64,000 nt of DNA from assembly GCA_026874595.1 (NCBI GenBank), contig CM049320.1:16320988-16384987 (forward strand), in the 5' to 3' direction. Shown piece after piece: positions 1 to 11,946 of this stretch. The DNA is from Sipunculus nudus (Eukaryota; Annelida; Sipuncula; Golfingiida; Sipunculidae). The notes below the pieces were generated by a model, which saw nothing but the letters and a program-made list of their open reading frames with translations, was not told the DNA's origin and searched no databases. Each line of letters begins with the position of its first letter. The first letter of the stretch is position 1. A program made the position numbers and the translations under genes.

Positions 1-43
1 AACTACACAGGATGCACCAAGAGCTCCTCCGCAGGCTTGGACG
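1..43 (+). CDS. PHC-like gene, penultimate exon (partial, 3' part only)
   Basis: The exon runs in from outside the window. Reading from base 2 it encodes TTQDAPRAPPQAWT and ends at ACG, followed by a GTGTGT donor at 44. Joined in phase 0 to the exon at 914 it gives ...AWT-VQDVVDF, the W-T/S-V start typical of PHC SAM domains. That continuity is why I call a 43-base open stretch an exon. The proline-rich residues before the Trp fit the linker that precedes the SAM domain. The rest of the protein lies upstream of the window. Confidence 0.72.
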
Positions 44-913
44 GTGTGTAAACATGGTTTCCTTTTAACAAACAAGGACAGATACAAATTCTGTTGCAAA
101 GTCAGTGTGAGCACTGGTCAGCAAGGCAATAGATTATGTTTTCTAATTAAAAATACACAGCACTTTGGAGAATATATCCAATCATGGCCAGACTTTATTA
201 GGACCATTACTAAAATAGAATCAAACCCTCCCTGTTCTAACAGTTACAAATTCCTTCACAAGATGTTCCAATATTTTTTTTAATTCCTTTCAGAGTATTG
301 TAAGGAAAAACATATTTACATGATTTTCAATTGTATAAACCTAAGTTAATTTCCTCCAGATTTCTTTGCACAGGTAAGTGTTTTTCGCTTTATTACCAAC
401 ACAAGTCTACACAGCCCATTACAAGTTCAGATGATTTGGTAGGCTCAGTGTTCCTGAGGGTTTAAAAATTTGTGGTGTTAAGGGTAATTATTGCAAAAGT
501 GAAACCCTCCTGAATAAGTCACCTTATTTGCATTTATGTATGTTATTCATGCAACCATACCTGTAGATTTGAAAGTTGAATGAAAAATTATTGACATTTT
601 AAACAGTAACATATATGTTATGTTACCTGTAAATCAAAGATAGAGATATTATAAGTAATATCTGATCTTTCATATTATCTACTTTTGGGGGAAAAGAATT
701 TCTACTTGATTTTTAGGGTCCTGGTCAGATTATAAAGATTTGTATAATGAATGTCATATTGGATATACTCTGTGAAGAGTATTGCATGGTAAGATTGTGA
801 TGTAACCCACGTGAAACAATGAAAACTTTAAAATCACAAAGAATTAGAGGGGTAAATATGAAACCAACAAATACGATGAAGCCACATCTAAATGATGCGT
901 GTTGTATTTTCAG
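44..913 (+). other. Intron of the PHC-like gene
   Basis: Bounded by a GTGTGT donor at 44 and a pyrimidine-rich TATTTTCAG acceptor at 913. Short open frames inside it show no recognisable protein. No repeat was identified. Confidence 0.7.
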
Positions 914-1111
914 GTACAAGATGTGGTTGACTTCATCCGGTCCATGCCGGATTGTGCTGCCTTTGCTGATAACTTCCGTCAGCAAGAGATTGACGGTCAG
1001 GCTCTGATGTTGCTGAAAGAGGACCACTTGATGTCTGCGATGAACATGAAGCTCGGGCCAGCTCTCAAAATATGCGAGAAAATACGCAAGATCAAGGGAG
1101 AGATACCGTAA
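914..1111 (+). CDS. Polyhomeotic-like protein, terminal exon with SAM domain
   Basis: The exon begins after a TATTTTCAG acceptor (ending at 913) and runs 65 codons to TAA at 1109-1111. It encodes almost a whole SAM domain containing EIDGQALMLLKEDHLMSAMN and MKLGPALKICEKI, the signature of Polyhomeotic (PHC1-3/Ph) proteins and closer to them than to the SAM domains of SCM, SFMBT or L3MBTL. Known of the family: Ph is a PRC1 subunit and its C-terminal SAM polymerises head-to-tail, clustering Polycomb chromatin in the nucleus. The protein stops only a few residues after the domain, as in PHC proteins. The FCS zinc finger expected upstream is outside the window. The family call is firm; the exact paralogue is not determined. 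Confidence 0.9.
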   Translation, partial: VQDVVDFIRSMPDCAAFADNFRQQEIDGQALMLLKEDHLMSAMNMKLGPALKICEKIRKIKGEIP

Positions 1112-1715
1112 ATTATCTAAATGCTACAGTGGCCCCTCCGGGATCTATTGGTTGATGTGTTGTACAGTTTTTGTCCTGTGAAGTCTCCAGCGTTCATATA
1201 CAGATCAAGCTTCATTATTGTTTATCCATGTATATCTATTTTTTTTACTTTTTTGTATCGTTATGATGTTATAAATCAGCGTAGCAAATCAGTGCATGGG
1301 GTTTTACCTCGAACAATTTTTTTGCGGATAGATTATGTCATTATCATGTTTTCATAATTCTCACAATGCCATGATGCTAACTTGTGTTATGGAAACTTTT
1401 TTGTTATGGAAATTATTGTTACCTGGCACAAACAGTGGTGACAACGAAAAAGAATTCAATCACAAAATATGTACAATAATGATAGTTATGACTGTCTCAG
1501 AAGATATATTGTTGATCTTAATGTGTTTACCTTGAATGCTAGGGCTGTACTGATAACCATGTGTCTGAAAGTGTGAGAAACAGAGACAGAAATGCATTCA
1601 TGATATTTTATTATCCATGTAAAACTACGTCATACATTTAAAAAAATGTTTCTTACTGCAAAAAGAATGCAAGGTAATATTTCATTACTAATAAAGTACA
1701 AAGGAACATGAATGG
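1112..1715 (+). other. Probable 3' UTR of the PHC-like gene
   Basis: AT-rich sequence directly after the stop codon. The first clear AATAAA signal is at 1690-1695, so cleavage is expected about 15-25 bases later. The UTR end is inferred from this hexamer only. Confidence 0.5.
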
Positions 1716-4573
1716 GTTTCACAGAGAGGTACACATTCATCAGACAGTGTCGGTTGCCCATTTGTATTCACTATTTTAATTTAAATCTGTGTAAACCAAG
1801 TGTAAAGGCAATTGATCATTATCATCTGGAAGTATAATCTGATTACAGAAATTTTAGTTATGTAGGAAAAAAACAAGGGAAACTGGCTTGGAATCTGAAC
1901 TATACAGCACAGTAAAGTATCACATCATTACAAGTGTGGATTACATTGATATATAAGTTAATATTGGGACTTCATGATCGACACAGGACACGTTAGCCAG
2001 AGACACCCACAGAGGGTAGCCATGTTTAAACTGCCATGGTGCTACGCAGCTATGAAACCCCAACCACAACTCTGAAATCATATACAACAACCAGTATTTG
2101 AAGCCCAGAGCAATGCAATACAAGATAAATATCTGAAGCTTCTAAATTCAATATTCTGTTATATGATTGTTAGAGTGTATATTATTTTCCACACATAAAA
2201 CTAAAAGCCTGAGGATTTGTTGATAATGAAACTTAAATATAAATTATAGACTACCTAGAGATGTTAATAAAAAACTAGATTAGAGTGGGTTGAGCACGTT
2301 ACCGTAGACCATTATCCAACCTTAATATAAAGGTTATATAACCAATCTAATAACTACAGGTTATATAAACTGTAGTTCCTTTGCCACTCAATAAATTGCT
2401 GCATGAAATTTGGCTTTGAATACTGGTCATTTTATTTGGTATCAGTGGTTGTGGTCCAGCCTAGCTGGATCAGTTTGACATCCAATAGGGGTGTATGAGG
2501 GGGTGTGTCATTTTATTACTTTTTTAAAGATGATTTTGTACATATATTTTGCTTTTATTAATAGAGGTATTATATGTCATGTATTGATTAGATGTGTAGA
2601 TGTGTACTAAGAATTTTTATGGATTGTATTGTTATGTATGAATGATTTAGTAGGGGAAAAGAGAAACATCCCTGCACGCAGCATGCCAAAACACATCAAC
2701 ATATATTTAAAAGAAAAAATTTGTTTGCTCTCACAGACAACACACATACAGCAACATTTTCACTTCTCAGTTTTGTCCTCTTGCCCTGTGTGTGTATAAA
2801 ATGGATTTTAATTTTTTATCAGATTTCTCCATATCACAGTTTTTCTTCTCCATTTTAAGCATTTCTTGTTGTATACTTGAAAAAACTGAAATTTTCTTGA
2901 GCATGCAATTTTCATGAATTTTACAAGAGTGCCTTGATTTGTGAAAAATCATGCTTGTGAAAATTGCTTTTAATTCTACATTAATCATGAGAGACACAAA
3001 AATGTGGGGGTACCCCACAGCACTGTTTTGTGTTAGTTCAATTAAATATTTAACTAGGTTAATCATTCATCCATTGTCAGTGTTTGCTCTCATTGATGAA
3101 GTTGTTTTCTTTAAAATTTCAATTTTAGTAATAATAAAACCAAGACAATTAACGAGAATAACATGCTGGCAAAAGGTTGGTCCATGTTAATTGGCTATAA
3201 TTGAGATTTGCAGAAATGTTCTACTGTTTTCTGGAGACATCAACATACCCTGTGGAGTGAGGTGGTGTAATGGGAAGCCTCTGAGATCAGTTATAATGAT
3301 TTAAAAAAAAAGACTTTTAAAATGAATTTTGTGATAATCGAGGCATAAGTATACCTTAAACAGTACATAACTTCTGACTTTTCAAAGTGCTCACAAAAGA
3401 TGCATGACAATGTGTATGGCAATGAAAAGTAGTTTGATATAATGAAATTTTTTTTTATTTTCAAAGCTTTATTTTCTGTGACCTGATAAAACATATTTGT
3501 GGTCCTGCATGTAGTGGTATATTGTGTTAATTATTGTTAAAAAGCACCAACAAAAAAAGTTCTTAGATATTTTCATGAAAACAATTTTATATATTTAAAG
3601 TTGCTCTGTTGAAGCAGATACTTGTGTAATCTTTTGTAATCTTTTTGTTAATTCACAGAATACACTTGAAAAGCATGCACCTGTGAGATATCAGGACAAG
3701 GTGGCGCCACTGTATGTACATACCTGTTAATTGCAGTATAAACCATCAGTAGTTGTGCTGTTCTGACAACTGTCATGGCTTCGCAGTTACTTTGGTTAGC
3801 TTTAGTTGGCAATAAAACACATAGGGTACCACTGTTTGGATATACTTTCAGAGCTTACCCAGATGCCAAGTATATAGTCATATAACCTCTGTATGATAAC
3901 TTGAATTGTGCACAGCCATGGCCTAAGCACAGGATTTTAATGTGTGTAAACAGATCAACTTGTTGGCCCATTCACTTAGTGTTGCCACTGCCACAGCTTT
4001 TACACTTCCTATATAATGAGCAACGCACATATTAAGCTTACATTTCTTTCACTCCCCTTCACCACATTTTCTCACAAGAGAAGCAACCACACATTAAGGC
4101 AGCTATTCCAACCAAAACATTGTCAAAGGGGAAATATTTTTATAGCATACAACAGAATGGAAGAACAACCACAGATGTTTGAGAATTCTTTTTTTTTTTT
4201 TTAACAGTGTGTGTTCCTGTGAAACCTTCATTGTGATTGTGCCCCGTGGAACCTTCATTGCATTTGTGCTTTTGTTGTTGTATCATGCTGCATCACATTA
4301 GGAGACTTTTTTTTTGCATGTTATTTTGGAACTCCATTATTTATAGGTGATGCACCAGAGTAATGGTAATGTGTGATTTGTTGTTGAAAGTTGATGATGT
4401 TTACTTTGAGGTGTTTGCAGAAGAAGGGTAAATGCTTTTTTTAATACTTGTGCATAAGAAATATTCTGAAAGGAAAAATGAATATCATGCATGATTACAC
4501 ATATTATGTTTATACACAGTTTTATCATACAGATACACAGATCTGTAATTTAAAAAAAAAAGTTCAACATATA
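1716..4573. other. Intergenic AT-rich DNA, no gene seen
   Basis: No open frame with recognisable protein and no splice-linked exons. One isolated 11-base piece of the GGTGGCGCCACC palindrome family lies at 3700-3710. The remainder appears unique AT-rich sequence. Confidence 0.5.
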
Positions 4574-4752
4574 CAGTGAACCCTGTGTTAAAGGACCACC
4601 TGTGGGACTAGCCAAAAATGGTCTTATTTCACAGGTGGTCTTCTTAGACAAGTCAGTTATAACCAATGTGAGTGTGTACAATTCACTCAAGGGTGTTCTT
4701 AATAGTCAGGTGGTATTATTAGATAGATTGGTCTTACAGACAGGTTTTTCAG
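4574..4752. mobile_element. Small TA-flanked MITE, CAGTG-end family
   Basis: The left end reads CAGTGAACCCTGTGTTAA and the right end, read inward, CTGAAAAACCTGTCTG; TA dinucleotides flank both ends (4572-4573 and 4753-4754). At about 179 bp with imperfect inverted ends and a TA target, it fits a Tc1/mariner-type non-autonomous element. A related copy is at 34808-34982. The ends have drifted, so it is old. Confidence 0.5.
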
Positions 4753-4754
4753 TA

Positions 4755-7184
4755 CAGGCTGAACATATATATCAGTTGGTAGTATTCAAGTGAACTGAAA
4801 TGACCACAAGCACATGAATGGAATCATGGTGTATAAATTAGAAGGAGTGATTACTATGAGCTCAGAGTGTGAGATACTGCGTGCAGTCTGTAAGAAACCT
4901 CTAACCAAGGTGTTAAAGCTCATTCATTTGGCTCCTGCCTATTGCCCTAACTACCCCTGAAAAATGGAGCCATTCTCAGCGATTTCTGCTGTATTACATG
5001 TCACTACTGGATACCAAAATAATCACCACCTAGATCATTATTCCATTTATGTGTCATGGAAATTTGTTAGATAAAGGGTGTAAAGACGAATGTAACATGG
5101 TGGGTCACTTGTTGTTGAACAAGCATTATCCTGACCTGTCAGAGGAATTGCTTTGAGGAAAAAATGGGCAAATAATATTAAATGAGACGGGGAATGTTTA
5201 CATTTTTTTTTATTTTTTGGGAAATGCAGATCACTCTTTGTCTGATGTATATCTCCATGGTGTCATGATGTGCCCAGGTCACATGACCAGGTCACATGAC
5301 CAAACACTAGTTACTCCCACTCATCATGAAACATTAATTCAGGCCTTGATTCTCTAAATCATGAATTATACATGAGAAGGCATTGACCAATCACCACACT
5401 GCAATTCAGTATGCATAGGCAAGACTGACCAATCAGCAGGCAGCTGTTGCTATGCTGAGACCGGGCATTGTAAGACATCTTCAAAAGAATATTGTTATAT
5501 AATACTGTGCATATTGGCTTGTAGAGAGAACTTTAATGCATAAAATAGATAATAGACAAAAAAAGTTATCAAATATAGATCAGGCAAGGGAAATGCTGCA
5601 TGATAAAAAGTAGCACTTTTGTTTATTATCTTATTTTTTCCTTCATGCATTGTACATTTACACAGCACTAGAATTTGCCATAAAATATTGTGGTCATTTG
5701 ACACTATCATCGTAATATCTCCTAGAACAAAGATGTCAGTTTAGCAACCAGTCTTTATTATCAAGGAGCTTATACTATAGCCAGACCCTTCACTGGATCT
5801 CCAGTCTATAAGCTCCTCAGTATTACCTAGATTCTCACTGACAGGCCATTGAGGTTTCATTGTACAGATGTGCTTATAACATTGATCTACCAAACAAACT
5901 GATCATGCAAAACAATTTTTTTCAAAAGAATATAGTTCTTGCATGTTTTTGTATGTTTGCTTAATAGTGCATTCAAATTATTTTAATCCTTGGGAATCTT
6001 TAAGCTTTGTATTTTCATAAACTTTAAGTAGTGGTAGAAAGAATCCAGTATCTGTATCTGTGTGTGATTTCTGTAAACATTTTGTGAGCCATCTGTTTAA
6101 GACTTATGAGCTGCTTATGAATATTTATATTTCACAAATATTGATGAGCAGGCTCAGAGTGACATGGCTATTTTTATCATTGTTCATACCAATGAGTTGT
6201 AGACAAAATGGCTAGCTCATTATGAATATCCATGAATCCTTTGTATGGATGAAAAACATATGAATATTCATGACATGGATGAATAATAAATGATAACCTT
6301 TCATCAGTTTTGATGAGAAAGAGACCAGGCTTATTTTATGAATATTCATGATTCATAAACAGCATGAAGAAGGTTACTGTAAATAGTGGTTAGGTATGTA
6401 TCGTATGTTATGTGGTTCTTGGAATAAAGAATAGATGTGTCTATCAGTGTTATGATACTGGTTTTTAATTTGCTTATAAAATGTCCATTATCCAGAGCAT
6501 AAGCCTCTCTGGTGTGGCCTCCATATCAATGATTGTAAATATAAAACAGCTATACAGTCATTAAGTGCAGCACAGATAATAAAGTAGGCTGTTAAGTACA
6601 CAAGAACTGGGTAATTTTACACAATTTATTTAGGCAATTATAGCAATAATCTTAGGTTATCAAATATCCAAATTAAATATAATAATGGTGTTTCCTTAAA
6701 TTTACCCCTATATCTGGGATAGATTTATCCATTTCAGAAGACTTGCATCGAGATGTGTCAGGTGTTGCACTATTTAGTCATTTTTGCATTTTTTTACTTT
6801 TGCCAGCTATCACTGCCACATGAAAAAAATTTGAAAACTTATTTGGCTGACATATACATATTCAAGGGACTCTGACAGGCACTCTGCCTGTACTAAGAGG
6901 TGCTGTCTCTAGGAAATCATCTACATTCAGTAAAAAAGTCACCTAATGCACATCATATCAGAATGCCAGTTTGCAAACTATTGACAAAAAAAAACTGTTA
7001 AGGACTAGAATAGGTTTTATTTTGCTTTGAAGCTAATGATTATTATAATTTAATGTATAAAGCATGTAAAACCCAACAAAAGTAGTCATCACTATAATCA
7101 CCATTGTAAAATGCTTTTAACAAAAATGTTTTTATTAGATCTGGACTTAGTGAGGAATTTTACAGAAGAACTTGATTGGGTCTT
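4755..7184. other. Intergenic AT-rich DNA with two local motif clusters
   Basis: No gene is seen. At 5270-5302 GGTCACATGACC-type sites occur twice in tandem. At 6110-6352 ATGAAT/ATTCAT motifs cluster, including two exact copies of the palindrome ATGAATATTCAT (6260-6271 and 6338-6349). Around 5740-5880 a decayed stretch contains inverted AGGAGCTTAT / ATAAGCTCCT arms. Confidence 0.45.
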
Positions 7185-7730
7185 GACTTGGTTTACGCTC
7201 TTTACAAAGCGCTTTACCTATAGGCCTAGTACCTATATCGTAAGCGCTGTTTGTTTTAACCTTGTATCCTGAATCGCTACACCAGAGGGGTGTACTGTAT
7301 TATGGTCCAATCAGATGAGACCCGGTGCTGGAAGACACGACCTCTATGAATGGCTGAAATGGTCACATGATTAATAAATAGCAAATATAAATGCTGTTGG
7401 CAAAATTTTTTTAGGGGCTGAAGAGGCTACTGTGTATGAGGTGGACCACAGACTGATTCCATAAATATTTGTGATCCTCTTGACTGCATATAAACAATGC
7501 CCGATATGTGACGCACAACTGATGCGACAAGGAATCTACATAATTATCAGGACGTGTTGCTAGCAAAACGGTTTACCTGCCAAGCAAGGAATACACGGAG
7601 CCCATGTTGTTCATTTCGTTTTGAGCGACAGCTCTTCGCCCCGGCAACAGTTTGGAAAGGTCACAGGCTCAGAGAGCCCAAGGCTAGGTTTGCACAGGTC
7701 CTTGTGCACATAGGATGCCAGGCCGGTGAG
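7185..7730. repeat. Dispersed repeat, inverted copy at 54.7-55.1 kb
   Basis: Two blocks (about 7190-7350 and 7562-7690) match, in inverted orientation, 54955-55085 and 54770-54935. A long shared stretch runs through the GCAAGGAATACACGGAGCC motif. This copy has about 150 extra bases between the blocks. No coding capacity or defined termini were found, so the class is unknown. Confidence 0.6.
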
Positions 7731-7894
7731 CTGTAACGCAAAGGAAATGTAACAACATTGGCTCCATGCACACCTCGCTGGCTGGTTTCAGTTTTGCTGA
7801 CAACGGATACATGGGTACACTTACATAGTTGTAATGTCATATTAGAATTGTTCGATGATGAGAGCACGCAGAGGGAGCAATTAAAATTCAATTG

Positions 7895-8740
7895 TTCTTA
7901 GAGTAACTATCCAAGATGTATACACATGCAAAATTTCATGTGGAAAAGTCAAACCACTGCAGAGATATGAGTGATTTTATCCCACAGCAGACAAACAGAT
8001 GGACGCTGTGCAAAAATGGCTGCAGGTGGCGCCACCATTTTTTCCAGATAGGTCAAACGAGTCTGGAGATATAAGCATTAATGTCTGCAGCGTGAACGTG
8101 AATGTAGGTGGCGCCACCTGTCATAAAATCAAGAAAGCTATCTAGGATGTATACGCATGCCGATTTCAGGTAATTTGGTCAAACCACTGCAGAGATGTGA
8201 GTGATTTTAACCCAAGGCAGACAAACAGATGGACGCTGTGCGAAAATGGCTGCAGGTGGCGCCAACCTTTTTTGTGTATGTTATAAAGCTATCCAAGGGC
8301 TACATTTGTGTAAAACATTTTTCCTGATTGGTCGAACGGTTACTGAGATATGAGCTTGGATGTCTGCAGCTTGAACGTGAATGTAGGTGGCGCCACCTGT
8401 CATAAAATAAAAAAAGCTATCTGGGATGTATACGCATGCCGAATTTCAGGTAATTTGGTCAAACCACTGCAGAGATATGAGTGATTTAAACCCAAGGCGA
8501 ACAGATGGACACTGTGCAAACATGGTTGCAGGTGACGGCACCTTTTTTGTGTATGTTATAAAGCTATCCCAGGGCTACATTTGTGTAAAAAAATTTCCTG
8601 ATCGGTCAAACGGTTCCCGAGATATGTGGGTTTATGTGAGGAAACAGACGCACAAACGGACGCTGGGCAGAGTGGAAAGGTCAGGGTTCAAGGTCACTTG
8701 GTTAGGCACCAGTTCACATGTGACCCGATAATTTGTGTAA
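7895..8740. repeat. Bipartite tandem repeat with GGTGGCGCCACC palindromes (array 1)
   Basis: Units of roughly 240-265 bp, each with two half-units that end in the 12-base palindrome or a decayed version. Exact copies are at 8025-8036, 8107-8118 and 8386-8397, with variants at 8265 and about 8530. Shared half-unit text includes AAACCACTGCAGAGATATGA and a GATGGACGCTGTG block. Related arrays are at 10.62-11.56 kb and 63.5-64.0 kb. Confidence 0.8.
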
Positions 8741-8884
8741 GTTTCGGAAAAATCAGTCCAGTAGTCTCAAAGGAGTTCTCCGGAAACGAACGCGGCGGCG
8801 GCGGCGGAACCCGGTCAAAAACATGGTATCCGGAAAACTTCGTTTTGGCGGATACAATAACACTTCTGAATTACAACTGTGCAG

Positions 8885-9360
8885 TGAAAAAAGAGGGACC
8901 GGTTTGTCATGGTGCTCAGCTGAAGTTGACCTTGAAAGTTAAATAAATAATAAAAACAAATGGACATAAAAGTGAGAGGAGTGTTAATATAGGCCATGAT
9001 TATTTGATATAATTGGTTTGAATTGATTAGTAAAGAATTGTTGTAAATAATATTTTGTCATCTGACCATGTGTTTTCTAATGTTCAAACTGAAGCATGTG
9101 AAGATTTATGCTATTACCATAATCATGGGTTGGCTCTTTCAAAGTTGTTGACACATTTGTTCAACTAGTATTTCTGGTGCCATAGTATTCCCAGACAATC
9201 CCCCCCCCCCCCCCCCCCCCCGGATAGAACAGGCCCCCCATCTTCAGAAGCATATACTGACACTTGACAAAGGACCATGGTTTCTTCCATCTATCAACTT
9301 GAGAAACAATATTTTTCACTAATATGGTAATATTCAGGGTCAAGACCACTCTCATAGGAG
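8885..9360 (+). repeat. 5' fragment of the hairpin-ended repeat family
   Basis: The stretch starting GGGACC near 8893, followed by GCTCAGCTGAAGTTGACC, matches the start of the complete copy at 13500; homology continues through the ACATTTGTTCAACT block near 9170. The copy is broken soon after by a run of 22 C at 9200-9221. Confidence 0.65.
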
Positions 9361-9499
9361 AGGCAATGATCCCAATTTATATATACCTCATCCAATAACC
9401 TATATGATCTATGTATATGCATAATATGAAAGAAATTTGTCCATTAGTTTTTTTTTAACTTCTAATGCTTAGAAGGGGGTATTAAAAGGTGCGAAAACA

Positions 9500-9640
9500 A
9501 AAAAAGGACAGATGGTGGCGCCACCTGTCATCCACAGAAGACAAAGCTATCAAAGATCTTGGTCAATTTGCTAAACAAGAAATATATGCCCAAACGTACT
9601 TGGACAGTTCTGTTCAACCATCCGTGAGATAGACTCTCAC
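9500..9640. repeat. Single unit of the palindromic tandem repeat family
   Basis: Exact GGTGGCGCCACC at 9514-9525 followed by TGTCATCC, with the same downstream text as the end of the 11.5-kb array (AAGATCT, TTGGTCAA). An isolated unit or remnant between the two larger arrays. Confidence 0.6.
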
Positions 9641-9718
9641 CATACCAAGTTGTACTACATATGTCAAGCGGTACTATATAAAAGTCTATATTTATCTAGC
9701 TTAACAGCAGTAGTAGTG

Positions 9719-10005
9719 TAAAGCTGCGTGTCCACTTATGCGGTACGGGTACGGATGCGGATGCGGACGCGTTTTAAATCGCGCATATGGAATAAAGAAG
9801 AAGTGCGTCCACTTATGCGGTGCGGAGTGCGGGCGGCGTGCGGAAACGGATACGTTTTTTGAAAACCGGACCATGTAGCCGCGGGTACGGAAACGCATGC
9901 GGAAAGTGCCATTTTGTAGAGGTGAAAGAGAGTTAAAGACCTAAAAACGCACTGAAAAACGTATCTAATGGACACACGCACAAAATATCCGCACACGCGG
10001 CTTTA
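9719..10005. mobile_element. GC-rich MITE-like element
   Basis: Left end TAAAGCTGCGTGTCCAC; right end read inward TAAAGCCGCGTGTGCGG, giving imperfect terminal inverted repeats around a 287-bp CpG-rich body in AT-rich surroundings. An internal block (GTCCACTTATGCGG) is repeated at about 9729 and 9806. No clear target duplication and no coding capacity. Confidence 0.5.
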
Positions 10006-10376
10006 GCCTTCTCACTGCTGATGTATTTGTGTAGCGTTCACGAGGATCCGAGTCGGTGATCGGCTTTAATCATAATGGACTAATCGGGAATATTTGGTGT
10101 CCCTTGTGGAAACAGACATGCACGTAAGAAAAAAGAAAGATTTATAGAGGAATTAAACATATCATGAACACAAACACAAACCGAAATTTATACAATGCCC
10201 GGTCAATTTGACCTGTATATGCACAAATTATAATGACGGGAAAAGACATCTGGCGGCGTTCATGGAAACTTCACTGACACCCGGCCTCTGAATAAGACCG
10301 GCGTTTATTTATGGCCTGCGTTTATTTTTCTGGGACATTATTTTGCCCCGGGGATTAAATAAGGCAGGTGATAGTC

Positions 10377-10489
10377 CAGAACTGGACTGTTCGGGGCCTA
10401 TTTATAATCTGATAGTCGATGGTGTCCTGTCACAGGGCAACATAGACTATCAGATTATAAATAGGCCCCGAACAGTCCGGCCAGTTCTG
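10377..10489. repeat. Long near-perfect hairpin (41/45-bp arms)
   Basis: Bases 10377-10417 are the reverse complement of 10445-10489 except for one 4-base GGCC insertion in the right arm. The 27-base loop itself holds CCTGT-CACAGG. The region just before it (10290-10360) is CpG-containing, with repeated GGCCT...GTTTATTT text. It looks like the core of a foldback or DNA-transposon remnant. Confidence 0.75.
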
Positions 10490-10619
10490 GGCTAGATCTA
10501 TAGTTCCCGACATGACATGACTAGAAATTTGTGGCACTAGTGATACCAATTAAACTCCTCATATTCGTGCAGTTATCACCAAAAACAGATCAACAGATCG
10601 GTACACAATGCCAGATTTC

Positions 10620-11560
10620 AGGCTGTGACACCACAACTGAGAAAAAGTGCATCAGTGTATTTTAAAAAGCAGAACAGCAGGTGGCGCCACCTGTTTAGTC
10701 TACAACAAAAGCTATCCATGACAGATATGAGCAATTTTTACCCAAAGCAAATAGATAGATGGACCTTACCCAAAGACGTCAGATGGCGACACCAGTTTTG
10801 AAAACGAGATGGAGGTATCCAAGATCTATGGACATGCACCATTTAAGGCCAATACGGTGAATCCCTCTTGGGAAAATTAATTTATACTACGAAAACGGTA
10901 TGGTAGGTGGCGCCACCTGTCTGGTTTATTAGAAAACTCTCCAAATTGAATGTACATGCCAAATTTCAGACCAATACATTGAACCACCCCTGAAATGAGA
11001 GCAATTTTTACCAATAGCAAACGTATGGATGGACGCCACTCAAAAAAACATTGTGGATGGCACCTTCAGTCTTGAATATAAGGTGGAGGTATCCAAAATC
11101 TATGAACAAGCACAATTTCAGGCTAATATGGCAAATCATTCCTGAGAAAAAGGCATCAATTAACACTGTGAAAACGGTAAGGTAGGTGGTGCCATCGGTC
11201 TGCTTTAAGATGAAACTCTCCAAGATGGCTGTACATGCCAAATTTCAGGCCAATACATTGAACCACTCCTGAAATGTAAGCAATTTTCACCAATATATAG
11301 CAATGTATGGATGGACGTCACACAAAAAAGATTGCAGATGGCGCCACCAGCCTTGATTACAAGATGGAGGTATCCAAGATCAGTGGACATGCACAATTTC
11401 AGCCCAATCTGTCAATTAGTTATTTTTTTAATGCTCACAGTACCAGCAAGTTGCAATGATGGGGCATTAAATGGCACAAAAACAAGAAAATGACATAAGG
11501 TGGCGCCACCTATCTTCCTCAGAACACAACACTGTCCAAGATCTTTGGTCAACTTGATTT
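10620..11560. repeat. Bipartite tandem repeat with GGTGGCGCCACC palindromes (array 2)
   Basis: About three units with a period near 280 bp. One half-unit type ends at about 10777, 11058 and 11338 (GATGG-CGCCACCAG), the other at 10906, about 11186 and 11499 (GTAGGTGGCGCCACCTGT). Exact palindromes are at 10680-10691, 10906-10917 and 11499-11510. The half-units alternate, so this is a two-part higher-order repeat. Confidence 0.8.
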
Positions 11561-11946
11561 TAGGATCAATCCATTCAAGATTTCTTTTGATATTTAAGTA
11601 TTTGTGTGATTTTCCCTCTAATTGGAGTTATTCAAGGTCAGGGTTACTCTCCTAATAAAGGTCATGACCTGATTTAAAAAAAAAACCTTATTCCCCTCAC
11701 CCATATCTATGCACATGTCAAGTTTTGTAAAGATCCATGAAATATTTTTTGAGTATTTACACCTGAAAGAAATCTATGCAGCGGCGGTGCAACCGTGCCT
11801 AAACCATAGTTTTCTGTCTGGGGATACAATCAGATGCTAATGGGGCTTTGTCCATTCGTTAGCAAGACACAAATGCTGTGCTTTGTTATGGCTGTTAACT
11901 TGAGATACCAGTGATAAAGGAAATCTGAATCAACCATGTGATCTTT
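11560..11946. other. Intergenic, no gene seen
   Basis: AT-rich sequence with no recognisable open frame; text resembling the decayed edge of the preceding array persists to about 11760. Confidence 0.4.

Noticed and set aside
7895-11560. CRISPR-like appearance of repeated palindromes with spacers
   Set aside because: Units are 240-280 bp, diverged and bipartite, and the genome is plainly eukaryotic; this is satellite-like DNA.
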